Assembly (NCBI RefSeq): GCF_018860165.1
Contig: NZ_JAHKNG010000001.1
Coordinates: 211,338-275,337 of the forward strand
Length of the DNA stretch: 64,000 nucleotides
Source: Paracoccus marinaquae
GTDB taxonomy: Bacteria > Pseudomonadota > Alphaproteobacteria > Rhodobacterales > Rhodobacteraceae
Direction: 5' to 3'
In this document: piece by piece, positions 9,026-17,043 of the stretch
How positions within the stretch are numbered: position 1 is the first letter of the stretch
Layout: each line of letters begins with the position of its first letter
Program-made: the position numbers and the translations under genes
Notes under the pieces: model-generated
What the model was told of the DNA's origin: nothing
The model's input: only the letters and a program-made list of their open reading frames with translations
The model's database searches: none

Positions 9026-9924
9026 GCCTGCCGCCTCAGCATGACCAGCAGCGGCAGGATCGCCAGCGCGGCCAGAAACGGCCCGAGATCGCGGTATTGC
9101 AGCGCGCTCAGCACCGGGTCGCGCCGCAGCGCACCGGGCCGTTGCAGCCCTTTGGCCAGACGGACGACCTGATCGGCGGGCAGCATCCGGCCGCCGGCGC
9201 GGGTCAGCCGGTCCAGCGCCTCGGCCGGCACGGGCGGGGCCTCGGGCGCCACGCCCGACAGTCGCAGGGCCGAGACACGGATGCCCTGGGCGGCCAGCCG
9301 GTCGGCCTCGGCCTCGGCGGCGGCGTCGATGCCGCCGCCATCCGAGATCAGGATCAGATCGGCGCGGCGCAGCCCGGCCAGCATCTCGCCCGCCATCGAC
9401 AGCGCCGCGGCGGGGCGGCTGCCGGGGCCGGGCATGGTGTCGGTGGCCAGAACCGCGATCTGCGTCTCGAGCGTCGCCGGATCGTCGGTGGGCGCCGAGA
9501 CGGCATAGGCCTCGCCGCTGAACAGGATCAGGCCCAGCGGGCGACCGGCCAGCCCCTGCAGCAGGCCAGCGGCGGCCATTTGCGCCTCGCCCAGACCCGG
9601 CCCCTCGGCGACCGAAGGTGACAGATCGACGGCGATGATCGCGGCATCGGTCTGCGCCAGAACCGGCGCATCGCGGCGCGGCAGGGCCGGCCCGGCCAGT
9701 CCGATGACAAGCGCCGCCATCGCCAGCGGCGCCAGCAGACGCTGCCAGCCGGGCGGCCTGCCGCCAAGCGCGCCCAGACCCTGCATCGCGCGCAGCATGT
9801 CGCGCGGCATCACCCGTTGCCAGCCGCCCGCATCCGGCCCCCGCCAGGCGATCCACAGCAGCATCAACGCCAGCGGCAGCAGCGCCGCCAGCCACCACGG
9901 GCGCAGCAGGATCAGCCCGCCCAT
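9022..9924 (-). CDS. von Willebrand factor A domain membrane protein (BatB/MxaL-like)
   Basis: 300 residues. N-terminal hydrophobic helices (LLRPWWLAALLPLALMLLW and LAPLAMAALVIGLAG) precede a VWA domain whose metal site reads DLSPS in IIAVDLSPSVAEG, and a C-terminal helix (FLAALAILPLLVMLRRQ) anchors it. The MIDAS motif keeps D-x-S-x-S, so metal binding should be intact. ATG 9924 is chosen because the upstream extension is out of character and overlaps the neighbour heavily; even so the start overlaps the preceding VWA gene by 13 nt. It probably pairs with the next VWA protein as partner of the MoxR ATPase. Confidence 0.8.
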   Translation of the reverse strand: MGGLILLRPWWLAALLPLALMLLWIAWRGPDAGGWQRVMPRDMLRAMQGLGALGGRPPGWQRLLAPLAMAALVIGLAGPALPRRDAPVLAQTDAAIIAVDLSPSVAEGPGLGEAQMAAAGLLQGLAGRPLGLILFSGEAYAVSAPTDDPATLETQIAVLATDTMPGPGSRPAAALSMAGEMLAGLRRADLILISDGGGIDAAAEAEADRLAAQGIRVSALRLSGVAPEAPPVPAEALDRLTRAGGRMLPADQVVRLAKGLQRPGALRRDPVLSALQYRDLGPFLAALAILPLLVMLRRQA

Positions 9925-10862
9925 CCGCGCCTCCGGGCGGCGATCAGCGCCAGACAGGCCAGCGCCAGCGCCGCCGGCCAGTGCCACAGCGGGCGCCAAT
10001 AGCGCATCGGCGGGCGGGCCGAGGGATTCGGCTCAAGCCGGTCCAGTGCCGTGGCCATGGCGTCCAGATCCTCGGTCCGGCGCACCCGGAAACTTTCGCC
10101 GCCGGCGGCCGCCGCGATCTCGCGCAGCGTCGCCACATCCACGGCATCGCGGGCGGCGGGCTGGCTTTCCAGATCCTCGGGGCCAAGCGCGATGGAATGG
10201 ATACGGATGCCGTGATCCGCCGCCAGCCGCGCCGCCTCGACCGCCGGCACGCTGCCCGAGGTGTCGACCCCGTCCGACAGCAGCACGATCACCCGCGTCG
10301 GCGCATCGCTGTCGGACAACCGCTTGGTCGCCAGCCCCAGCCCGTCGGATATCGCCGTGCCGCGCCCGGAAATGCCCACTTGTGCCTCGTCGATCACGCG
10401 GGCGACGGCATTGACATCGAAGGTCAGCGGCTCGGCGAAATAGGCCCGTTCGCCAAAGATCACGAGCCCGATCCGGTCGCCGCGCCGGGCCGCGACGAAG
10501 GCCGAGGCGGTGCGCTTGACCGCGTCCAGCCGGGTGACGGGCTGACCGTCCAGCCGGAAATCCTCTTTCAGCATGCTGCCCGACAGATCCAGCGCCAGCA
10601 CGATGTCGCGCCCCGAGGCCGGAACGATATCGCTGATGGCCTCGGTCCGCGGCCCGGCAAGCGCCAGGACCAGGGCCACCCAGGCCAGCGCCGCCAGCCA
10701 CGGCCCCTGCGCCGCCCGCGCCGCCCCGGTATCCTGCGCGGCGCGGGCCAGATGCGGCGGCAGGATCAGCGCCGGGCGCCGGATGGCGATGGGCGGCAGC
10801 AGGCGGCGAAGCAGCAGCGGCAACGGCAAGAGCGCGAGCAGCCATGGCAGGGCGAGGTTCAT
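9912..10862 (-). CDS. von Willebrand factor A domain membrane protein (BatA/MxaC-like)
   Basis: 316 residues with the BatA layout: two N-terminal membrane helices, a VWA domain with a canonical MIDAS motif DLSGS (VLALDLSGSMLKEDF) and the later T and D residues (SGRGTAISDGLG, LLSDGVDTSGS), then a C-terminal helix before RRRGWAG. Such proteins sit in the inner membrane with the VWA domain in the periplasm and act with MoxR AAA+ proteins. It overlaps the small gene upstream by 4 nt and the next VWA gene downstream by 13 nt. Confidence 0.85.
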   Translation of the reverse strand: MNLALPWLLALLPLPLLLRRLLPPIAIRRPALILPPHLARAAQDTGAARAAQGPWLAALAWVALVLALAGPRTEAISDIVPASGRDIVLALDLSGSMLKEDFRLDGQPVTRLDAVKRTASAFVAARRGDRIGLVIFGERAYFAEPLTFDVNAVARVIDEAQVGISGRGTAISDGLGLATKRLSDSDAPTRVIVLLSDGVDTSGSVPAVEAARLAADHGIRIHSIALGPEDLESQPAARDAVDVATLREIAAAAGGESFRVRRTEDLDAMATALDRLEPNPSARPPMRYWRPLWHWPAALALACLALIAARRRGWAG

Positions 10863-11197
10863 CGCCTGCGTCCGCTGCGGTTGGCGATGTGCTCGATCCG
10901 TTCATCCGTGGGGGCCGGGCCGGCGCCATAGGCCGCCGCGCGCAGGTCCGCGGGCAGATGGCCGAGGATGCGGGCGATGGCCAGAAGGCGTTCCCCGACC
11001 GGCAGGCCACGGGTGGCGCGAATCCGCGCCCGGTGCGAGGGGCGGCGGGTCAGCAGCGGCGCAAGCAGCAGAAAGACCAGCAGCGCGGCCAGAAGACCCA
11101 GCCCGATCAGGCCCAGAGCCTCGCGCCAATCCGGTTGCAGAACCCCGGCCGGCAGGCGCGGCGGCGCCAGCGCGGCCAGCAGTTCGTCCTGGGTCAT
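10859..11197 (-). CDS. Small membrane protein of MoxR/VWA operon (DUF4381-like)
   Basis: 112 residues: a short N-terminal part, one transmembrane helix near 28-50 (ALGLIGLGLLAALLVFLLLA) and a basic cytoplasmic tail. Its position between the DUF58 gene and the first VWA gene, its size and its single helix fit the DUF4381 family of Bat operons, but I see no diagnostic motif. It is bounded by 4-nt ATGA overlaps on both sides, which strongly supports it as a real gene. A much longer open frame covering it runs antisense to the neighbouring gene's frame and is not coding. Confidence 0.6.
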   Translation of the reverse strand: MTQDELLAALAPPRLPAGVLQPDWREALGLIGLGLLAALLVFLLLAPLLTRRPSHRARIRATRGLPVGERLLAIARILGHLPADLRAAAYGAGPAPTDERIEHIANRSGRRR

Positions 11198-12024
11198 GGT
11201 TGCACCTCGACCGGGGTGGCGCCCAGTGCCGCCAGCCGGGCGGTCTCGGCCGACAGGTCGGGCAGGGCCATGCGCGCCAGCCGGCTGGCATGGCCGTCGC
11301 TGATCGCCAGCACGCCGGCGGGCGGCGCGATCTCGGCCTCGTCCAGCATCAGCGCCACGGTCAGACGCCGCCGGCGCGCCAGGCGGGCCAGTGCCGCCTC
11401 GGCCATCTGCCATCCGCCCGGTGCGGTGGCAAGGATGACGCGTCCGCCCGGCGGCGCCAGCCGTGCGGCATGGGCCAGGGCCTCGGTCAGCGCCGGCAGG
11501 GCCGGATCGATCAGGGCGCGGTCGTGCTGCAGGGCCAGCATGCGCGCGATCTCGGCCATATGCGCGTCGCCGGTGCCGGCGGCCAGTTCGGCCAGCCCCG
11601 CGCCCGAGACGGTCAGCCCGGCGACCGAGCCGCCGCGCTGCACCGCCTGCCATCCGGCCCGCGCCAGATGGCGCGCGCCGCGAACCGAGCGCAGCGCCGC
11701 GCCGGTGCCCCACAGCATCGGCGTGCGGAAATCGGCGATCAGCAGGGTGGTGTCGTCGCGGTCCTCGTGCAGGCTGCGGATATGCGGCTGGCCGGTGCGG
11801 GCGGTGGCCGACGGATCCAGCCGCCGCGGATCGTCGCCGGGCACATAGGCGCGAATCTCGCGCAGATCCATGCCCGCGCCCGCCAGCCGGGCCGGCACCG
11901 CACCGGGGCGGCGGGTGGCGGGGCGATGCCGGGCGGGGGCAGCGATGTCGTCGCGCAGGGCCAGCAGTTCGGCCGCCCGCAGCCGGATCCCCGGCGCATC
12001 GGGCAGCGTCGCCGCGTCTACCAC
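11194..12024 (-). CDS. DUF58 domain protein of the MoxR operon (MxaS-like)
   Basis: 276 residues from a GTG start. The central stretch DLREIRAYVPGDDPRRLDPSATARTG is the DUF58 signature (usually R-x-Y-x-x-G-D-x-x-R-x-I-x-W). The usual tryptophan-containing end is altered here to LDPSATA. The GTG at 12024 overlaps the moxR stop by 7 nt; the longer frame upstream overlaps moxR far more and lacks similarity. DUF58 proteins always travel with MoxR ATPases and are thought to bind or regulate them in the cytoplasm. The next gene overlaps by 4 nt. Confidence 0.8.
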   Translation of the reverse strand: MVDAATLPDAPGIRLRAAELLALRDDIAAPARHRPATRRPGAVPARLAGAGMDLREIRAYVPGDDPRRLDPSATARTGQPHIRSLHEDRDDTTLLIADFRTPMLWGTGAALRSVRGARHLARAGWQAVQRGGSVAGLTVSGAGLAELAAGTGDAHMAEIARMLALQHDRALIDPALPALTEALAHAARLAPPGGRVILATAPGGWQMAEAALARLARRRRLTVALMLDEAEIAPPAGVLAISDGHASRLARMALPDLSAETARLAALGATPVEVQP

Positions 12025-12977
12025 GGGCGCACCTCGCGCAGCGCATCGGCCACCAGCGAGCGGCCCGTGCGCCCCTCGCTCAGCGCCTGCCATGCCGGCA
12101 CCATGCGGTGCGACAGCGCATCGGCGGCCAGGGCCTCGGCATCCTCGGGCAGGCCGTGATCGCGGCCATGCAGCCAGGCCCGCGCCCGCACCCCGGCCGC
12201 CAGCGCCAGCGAGCCGCGCGGCGAGACCGGATGTTCGACCCATTCGACGACCGCGCCGCCGGGGCGCGTCGCCATCACCAGCCGGACGATGAAATCCTTC
12301 AGCGCCGGCGCCAGATGCACCCGCGCCACCTCGGCCCGGGCCCGCGCCAGTTCCTCGGGCGTGACCACGGTTCCGGCGGGCGCGGGTGCTGACAGTCCCT
12401 CGGCCTCGACCAGATCGAGGATCGCGCGTTCCGCCGCGGCATCGGGCAGATCCAGCCGCAGATGCAGCAGGAACCGGTCAAGCTGCGCCTCGGGCAGGGG
12501 GAAGGTGCCCTCATGCTCGATCGGGTTCTGGGTCGCCACGACCATGAACGGGTCGGGCAGCGGGCGCGAGATCCCGCCGGTCGTCACCTGCCGCTCGGCC
12601 ATGGCCTCCAGCAGCGCCGACTGCACCTTGGGGGGCGCGCGGTTGATCTCGTCCACCAGCACGAGGCTGTGGAAGATCGGGCCGGCGAGGAAATCGAAGC
12701 TGCCGGTCTCGGGGCGGAAGACCTGCGTGCCGGTCAGATCCGAGGGCAGCAGGTCGGGCGTGCACTGGATGCGGGCGTGGCTGCCGGGCAGATGCGCGGC
12801 CAGTTGCTTGACCGCGCGGGTCTTGGCGATGCCCGGCGGGCCTTCGATCAGCACATGCCCGCCGGCCAGAAGTGCGATCAGCAGCCGCTCGACCAGAACC
12901 TCGTGCCCGATCAGCGCGGCGCCGACCTCGGCCCCCAGCCGGGCAACGGCGCGGGGGCTGTCTGTCATGTCGTTCAT
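12018..12977 (-). CDS. moxR: MoxR-family AAA+ ATPase
   Basis: 319 residues. The Walker A motif GPPGIAKT is at 46-53 and Walker B LVLVDE at 105-110, followed by INRAPPKVQSALLEAMAE and the sensor 1 region VVATQNPIEHEGTFPLPEAQLDRF typical of MoxR proteins. It is the first gene of a seven-gene minus-strand operon (MoxR, DUF58, small TM protein, VWA, VWA, TPR, BatD-like). MoxR ATPases act as chaperones for metal or cofactor insertion into periplasmic or membrane enzymes. No methanol dehydrogenase structural genes are in the window, so the client cannot be read from context. Confidence 0.92.
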   Translation of the reverse strand: MNDMTDSPRAVARLGAEVGAALIGHEVLVERLLIALLAGGHVLIEGPPGIAKTRAVKQLAAHLPGSHARIQCTPDLLPSDLTGTQVFRPETGSFDFLAGPIFHSLVLVDEINRAPPKVQSALLEAMAERQVTTGGISRPLPDPFMVVATQNPIEHEGTFPLPEAQLDRFLLHLRLDLPDAAAERAILDLVEAEGLSAPAPAGTVVTPEELARARAEVARVHLAPALKDFIVRLVMATRPGGAVVEWVEHPVSPRGSLALAAGVRARAWLHGRDHGLPEDAEALAADALSHRMVPAWQALSEGRTGRSLVADALREVRPW

Positions 12978-13100
12978 GCTCCCCTCCCGGATGCGGCTCC
13001 TACGATACCGCCGTTTGCGGCAAGGTCGCCTCAGACTTTGGTCTGGAATGGCGGGCGGGTTGTCCGCGCGTTCGGCCTCTGCCGGCCGGTGCGGGTTGCG

Positions 13101-14627
13101 TCAGGTCCGCATGGCATCCGCAGACAGCGCCGATGTCCGCGCGCAGTCGCTGTCGCGCAGGCCGGCGATCTTCATCCGCTGCCGCAGCCGCAGCGAGATC
13201 GTGTCGATCAGCGCGCTGAGCAGGGCGATGACGATCAGGATCACCACCGCGCGGTCGGCGCGCAGTTCCGACAGGGCGCTGTCGATGAAGAAGCCAAGCG
13301 TGGCAATGCCCAGAATGCCCATCACCGCGCTTTCGCGCAGGATGATCTCCCACCGGTAGAGGCAGAGCGCGAGGAAACTGCCGAAAACCCGCGGCGCCAG
13401 TTCCCAGCCCCAGAGGTTGAGGCCGCGCGGCGCGTCGGGGCGCAGCCCGGGCACGAGGGAATCCGCCTCGCGGCCGACCAGATGGCCGATGATGGCGCCA
13501 TTATGCAGCCCGAGGGCAAGGATCGCCGGCAGAAGCGAGGGGCCGAAGATCTGCAGGAACAGATAGGCCAGCATGTATTCGGGCAGGCTGCGCAGGACCA
13601 CGAGGAACAGGTGCCCCGCATACCGCCCCCACCGGCCCGTGACCGCGGGCACGGTCAGGCCGAAGGTCAGGAAGGCGACGATCCCGGTCAGGACCAGCGC
13701 GATCTGGGTCGCGATCACCGTGTTCCACAGGCCCGGCAGGATCTCGGTCAGGGTCAGATCGCCAAGCCAGTCCAGCAGCCCGGTCAGCCCTTCGCCCGAT
13801 CTCAGCGGCCGAGGAATGATGTCCTCGGACAGGAACCGCCACAGTGCACCCTCGCCCATCGGCGGGGCCCTGAGCGCGGCCAGCAGGGCCAGCGAGCCGG
13901 CGATCCACAGCGGTGCCAGCCGTGGCCGCATCCACAGCCGCAGGCTGGCGATCAGCGCGATATAGCAGATCAGGATCGCCGAGGTGGCGCCGTAATCCCC
14001 CTTGCGAAAGAAGCTGTCCAGTTGAAAGCCAAGCGTCGGCAGGCCGATGAAGCCGATCACCGCGCTGGCGCGCATGCCGCATTCCAGCCGGTAGAGGCAA
14101 TAGGCCGTCATCGGCGCCCGGATCAGCGGCAGGCAGGCATAGGCAAAGCGCGAGATCGCGTCGGTTCCGGGCGGCAGGGCGTTGCGGGGGCGCGGGTCGG
14201 ATTCCTCGATCTGTTCGGCGAAGATCTTGGCGAAAATCCCGGCATAGGGCAGGGCAAGCGCGAGGACGCCGGCGGGGGCGCCGATCCCGATGGCCTGGAT
14301 CAGCAGCAGCGCCCAGAAGATCTCGTGGATCGACCGTAACCCGATGCACAGGATGCGCACCAGCCGGCGGTCATAGAAGGGGGCGAGGGCGAAGCCCGCC
14401 GCCGCGCCAAGGGCCACCCCCGCGACTGCGAAGGCGACGGTCAGCGCCAGCGAATGGGCCAATGTCTCGATGGCGCCGAAATCCGGGCGTGCAAAGCCCG
14501 TCAGCATCCGGCCCAGCATGGCCCATGGATCATGCCCCGAGATCTCGAGATCGGCAAAGGGCAGCAGAATTGCTGCCAGCAGCGTGAAACATGCGACCAC
14601 GGTCGCCGGGGCCAGCCGCTCAGGCAT
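13101..14627 (-). CDS. Fused two-domain ABC permease (PhnE/selenate-type importer)
   Basis: 508 residues containing two permease domains in one chain, roughly 1-265 and 285-508. Each has a set of transmembrane helices and an EAA-type loop: ECGMRASAVIGFIGLPTLGFQLDSF in the first and EIILRESAVMGILGIATLGFFIDSA in the second. In most phosphonate-type importers one or two separate PhnE chains do this. ATG 14627 is chosen because it overlaps the ATPase stop by 8 nt; the longer upstream extension overlaps the ATPase more. With the ATPase and binding protein upstream it forms a complete importer. The substrate is not proven. Confidence 0.82.
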   Translation of the reverse strand: MPERLAPATVVACFTLLAAILLPFADLEISGHDPWAMLGRMLTGFARPDFGAIETLAHSLALTVAFAVAGVALGAAAGFALAPFYDRRLVRILCIGLRSIHEIFWALLLIQAIGIGAPAGVLALALPYAGIFAKIFAEQIEESDPRPRNALPPGTDAISRFAYACLPLIRAPMTAYCLYRLECGMRASAVIGFIGLPTLGFQLDSFFRKGDYGATSAILICYIALIASLRLWMRPRLAPLWIAGSLALLAALRAPPMGEGALWRFLSEDIIPRPLRSGEGLTGLLDWLGDLTLTEILPGLWNTVIATQIALVLTGIVAFLTFGLTVPAVTGRWGRYAGHLFLVVLRSLPEYMLAYLFLQIFGPSLLPAILALGLHNGAIIGHLVGREADSLVPGLRPDAPRGLNLWGWELAPRVFGSFLALCLYRWEIILRESAVMGILGIATLGFFIDSALSELRADRAVVILIVIALLSALIDTISLRLRQRMKIAGLRDSDCARTSALSADAMRT

Positions 14628-15276
14628 AGAGGGCGTCGATCTGGCGGCGGTCGATCGCTTCGGCCGGCCCGTCAAAGCGGATCCGGCCGTCGCGCAGCCC
14701 GACGATCCTTGTGGCGAAGGCGCGGGCAAGATCGACATCATGCAGGGCCAGAAGCGCGGTGTCGAAGCGGTCGCGGATCATCTCGATGATCTGCCGCGCC
14801 TGAACGCCGTCCACGGCCGAGACAGGCTCGTCCGCGACGATGATGTCGCCGCCGCGATAGAAGGCGCGGCCGACCGCGGTGCGCTGGCGCTGGCCGCCCG
14901 ACAGCGCCTCGACCGGGCGTCTGACATGATCCTGCAGCCCCAGCCGGGCAAGGATGGCGTCGATCTCGTCGCGGATCGGGCGGCGCAGATAGATCAGCGC
15001 GCCCAGATTGCGGGCCGCCCCGTGATCATCCAGCCGGCCCATATAGACATTGCGGCGCACCGACAGTTGCGGCACCAGCCCGCCATCCTGCGGCACCAGC
15101 GCGACCCGGCTGGCCCCCGCCAGCTGCGCGTGAATCGCCATCAGCAGGGTCGATTTGCCGGCGCCGGAAGGGCCCAGCAGCACGACCCGTTCGCCGCGCT
15201 GCTGGCTGAAATTCACCTCGCTGAGAACCGGCGCCTCGCCATATCCAAGCGTGGCCCCTTCCAGCCGGATCTTCAT
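14620..15276 (-). CDS. ABC transporter ATP-binding protein (phosphonate/selenate-type)
   Basis: 218 residues with the Walker A motif GPSGAGKST at 35-43, the signature LSGGQRQR, Walker B IIVADEP followed by the D-loop SAVD, and an H-loop in LLALHDVD. It energises the importer formed with the fused permease and the PhnD-like binding protein. The ATG overlaps the binding-protein stop by 4 nt and its stop overlaps the permease start by 8 nt, so the three are one transcript. It is slightly shorter than typical PhnC proteins (about 250-270). Confidence 0.88.
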   Translation of the reverse strand: MKIRLEGATLGYGEAPVLSEVNFSQQRGERVVLLGPSGAGKSTLLMAIHAQLAGASRVALVPQDGGLVPQLSVRRNVYMGRLDDHGAARNLGALIYLRRPIRDEIDAILARLGLQDHVRRPVEALSGGQRQRTAVGRAFYRGGDIIVADEPVSAVDGVQARQIIEMIRDRFDTALLALHDVDLARAFATRIVGLRDGRIRFDGPAEAIDRRQIDALYA

Positions 15277-16130
15277 TCCAGCAGGCCCAGATCCTTCGCC
15301 ACGGCCTCAATCGGGGCATATTCCTCGTTCGTGGCGGGGATGAAGGCCGAGCGCGGGAAGCTGGCCAGCAGGTCGGGATCGCTCATCTCGATCAGAACGG
15401 CCTGGACGCGATCGGTGAACCCTTCGCCGAACCTTTCGTCGACATCGCCGCGGATGGTCCAGTTGTAATCCGGGTAGGGGGGTGTCTTCCAGATGATCGG
15501 CGCCGTCTCGACCTCGGGCAGGCCCTCGGTCACCGCCTTGTCATAGACCGAAAAATTCAGCGCGCCGATGTCATAGGCGCCCGATGCGACCAGCCGCAGG
15601 GTCTGCGAATGATCGCCCGAGAACCCGACGCGGTCGAAAAACTGTTCCGGGGCGCCGCCGGTTTCCTTGCGGATGTAGAAATCCGGCATCAGGCGCCCCG
15701 AGGTCGAGGTCTTGGCCCCGAAGGTAAAGCTGCGGCCGCGCATCTCCTGCGGGAACTGGTCGGATGCGGTCAGCCCGGTACCAGCATTGGCGATGAAATA
15801 GGTGACGAATTCCACGTCCTCGGCGCCCTGCGCGATGGCGCGCGCGCCCGGCGAGACCATCCGTGCCTGAACGCCGGTCAGGCCACCGAACCAGGCCAGC
15901 TGGATCTGGTCGTTGCGAAAGGCGGTGACCGAGGCGGCATAGCTCTTGACCGGGACGAATTCCACATCGACGCCCAGCCTGCCTTCGAGGTAGTCGGCGA
16001 TCTTGCCGAAGCGGGCCTGCAGGGCGGTGTCGTCCTCATCCGGAATGGCCGAGAAATAGAACGTGTCCGCCCCTGCGGTGGACAGGCTCGCCAACAACAG
16101 GGCGGCGGCGAATGAAAGAGGTCTGAGCAT
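15273..16130 (-). CDS. Periplasmic substrate-binding protein, PhnD-like 'putative selenate' class
   Basis: 285 residues. A signal peptide (LSFAAALLLASLSTAGAD) is followed by a phosphonate-binding fold. The stretches FYFSAIPDEDDTALQARF, AFRNDQIQLAWFGGLTGVQAR, YFIANAGTGL and TSTSGRLMPDFYIR match the subclass of PhnD proteins usually named putative selenate ABC transporter binding protein; that substrate name is a database convention and I know of no direct proof. ATG 16130 begins right at the signal peptide; the frame stays open 80 codons further upstream without protein-like sequence. First gene of the importer operon. Confidence 0.82.
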   Translation of the reverse strand: MLRPLSFAAALLLASLSTAGADTFYFSAIPDEDDTALQARFGKIADYLEGRLGVDVEFVPVKSYAASVTAFRNDQIQLAWFGGLTGVQARMVSPGARAIAQGAEDVEFVTYFIANAGTGLTASDQFPQEMRGRSFTFGAKTSTSGRLMPDFYIRKETGGAPEQFFDRVGFSGDHSQTLRLVASGAYDIGALNFSVYDKAVTEGLPEVETAPIIWKTPPYPDYNWTIRGDVDERFGEGFTDRVQAVLIEMSDPDLLASFPRSAFIPATNEEYAPIEAVAKDLGLLE

Positions 16131-16487
16131 GTGACGTGTCCGGTTATGGCGGGCTGGGGAATGATTCGGCCGGCGGGGGTTTCCTCGCCTCGGGTCGGGC
16201 GAACCATGCCCGGAATCCTGCGCGGTCGCGCCGGATGGTGTCAAGGATATCCGGGCAAACCGGTTCACGGCGGATTGCCGCATCGTCTTGTTTATCCGGC
16301 CGGTCCGTTCCGATCCCGGCCGGGTGCGTCGCCCCTGGGCGCGGTGACTGCTTCGCGAAGGGGCTGGCATTCCGGCGCGTTCCGTGATCCATGCGGCGCG
16401 ATAATCGGGTCTGAATGTACCACTCTTGGCGGGACGGTGTTGCCACCGCTAAAAGGGGACCGCGTTCACAGGCGGAAGGCGGTCGTT
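16131..16487. other. Divergent intergenic region, importer operon / CYTH gene
   Basis: These 357 bases separate the leftward importer operon from the rightward CYTH gene and must hold promoters for both. I see no gene, no clear terminator and no strong palindrome. The only coding-relevant signal is the purine-rich stretch AGGCGGAAGGCGG at about 16470-16482, a ribosome site for the TTG start at 16488. Confidence 0.6.
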
Positions 16488-17009
16488 TTGGCACAGGAAA
16501 TCGAGCGGAAATTTCTGGTGGCCAATGATGGCTGGAAAAGCGGCGTCATCCGCCGTGAACGTCTGCGCGACGGTCTGATTTCGGCCACCGACGGCCGCAA
16601 GGTGCGGGTGCGGTTTCAGGACGACCGGGCCACGCTGACCGTCAAGGGGCAGCGACAGGGCCTCTTGCGGGACGAATACGAATATCCCATTCCCGCGACC
16701 GATGCCGAGGAAATGTTGGAAAAGCACTGTGCCGGCAACCTGTTCGAGAAGACGCGATACCATGTTCCGGCGGCCGGATTGATCTGGACCGTCGATCTCT
16801 ATCATGGAATCCTCGAAGGGATCACCATCGCCGAGGTCGAGCTGCCGACCCTGGCCTATCTGCTGGAGATTCCGGCCTGGGTGGGGCGCGAGGTCACCGG
16901 CCTGCAGGAATACCGCAAGATCAACATGCTCGCCGCACGGCAGAAGCAACGGGAACAGATACCGCTGTCCCTGCAGGCCGGCCCGGCCCGTGACCGGGAT
17001 GCGTCGTGA
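16488..17009 (+). CDS. CYTH domain protein (triphosphatase-like)
   Basis: 173 residues. It opens with the CYTH signature E-x-E-R-K-F in MAQEIERKFLV, followed by charged strands typical of the triphosphate tunnel (KVRVRFQDDRATLTVKG, LRDEYEYPIP, WTVDLYHG, ITIAEVELP). Bacterial stand-alone CYTH proteins hydrolyse inorganic triphosphate or related compounds with a divalent metal. No ATG is available near the motif; TTG 16488 is the best start because an AGGCGGAAGGCGG ribosome site precedes it and it places the motif at the extreme N-terminus as in the family. The decarboxylase follows after 34 nt. Confidence 0.82.
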   Translation: MAQEIERKFLVANDGWKSGVIRRERLRDGLISATDGRKVRVRFQDDRATLTVKGQRQGLLRDEYEYPIPATDAEEMLEKHCAGNLFEKTRYHVPAAGLIWTVDLYHGILEGITIAEVELPTLAYLLEIPAWVGREVTGLQEYRKINMLAARQKQREQIPLSLQAGPARDRDAS

Positions 17010-17043
17010 ACAAACCCCTCCTTATCTCCACGGGAGTCGCCTG

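Noticed and set aside
7245..12977. Methanol dehydrogenase mxa cluster
   Set aside because: The accessory-type genes are alike, but no mxaF, mxaJ, mxaG or mxaI is present, so I name the operon only by domains.
12462..14339. 625-codon plus-strand open frame opposite moxR and the permease
   Set aside because: It is antisense to two clear genes, and its predicted protein is low-complexity (Gln, Arg, Asp rich).
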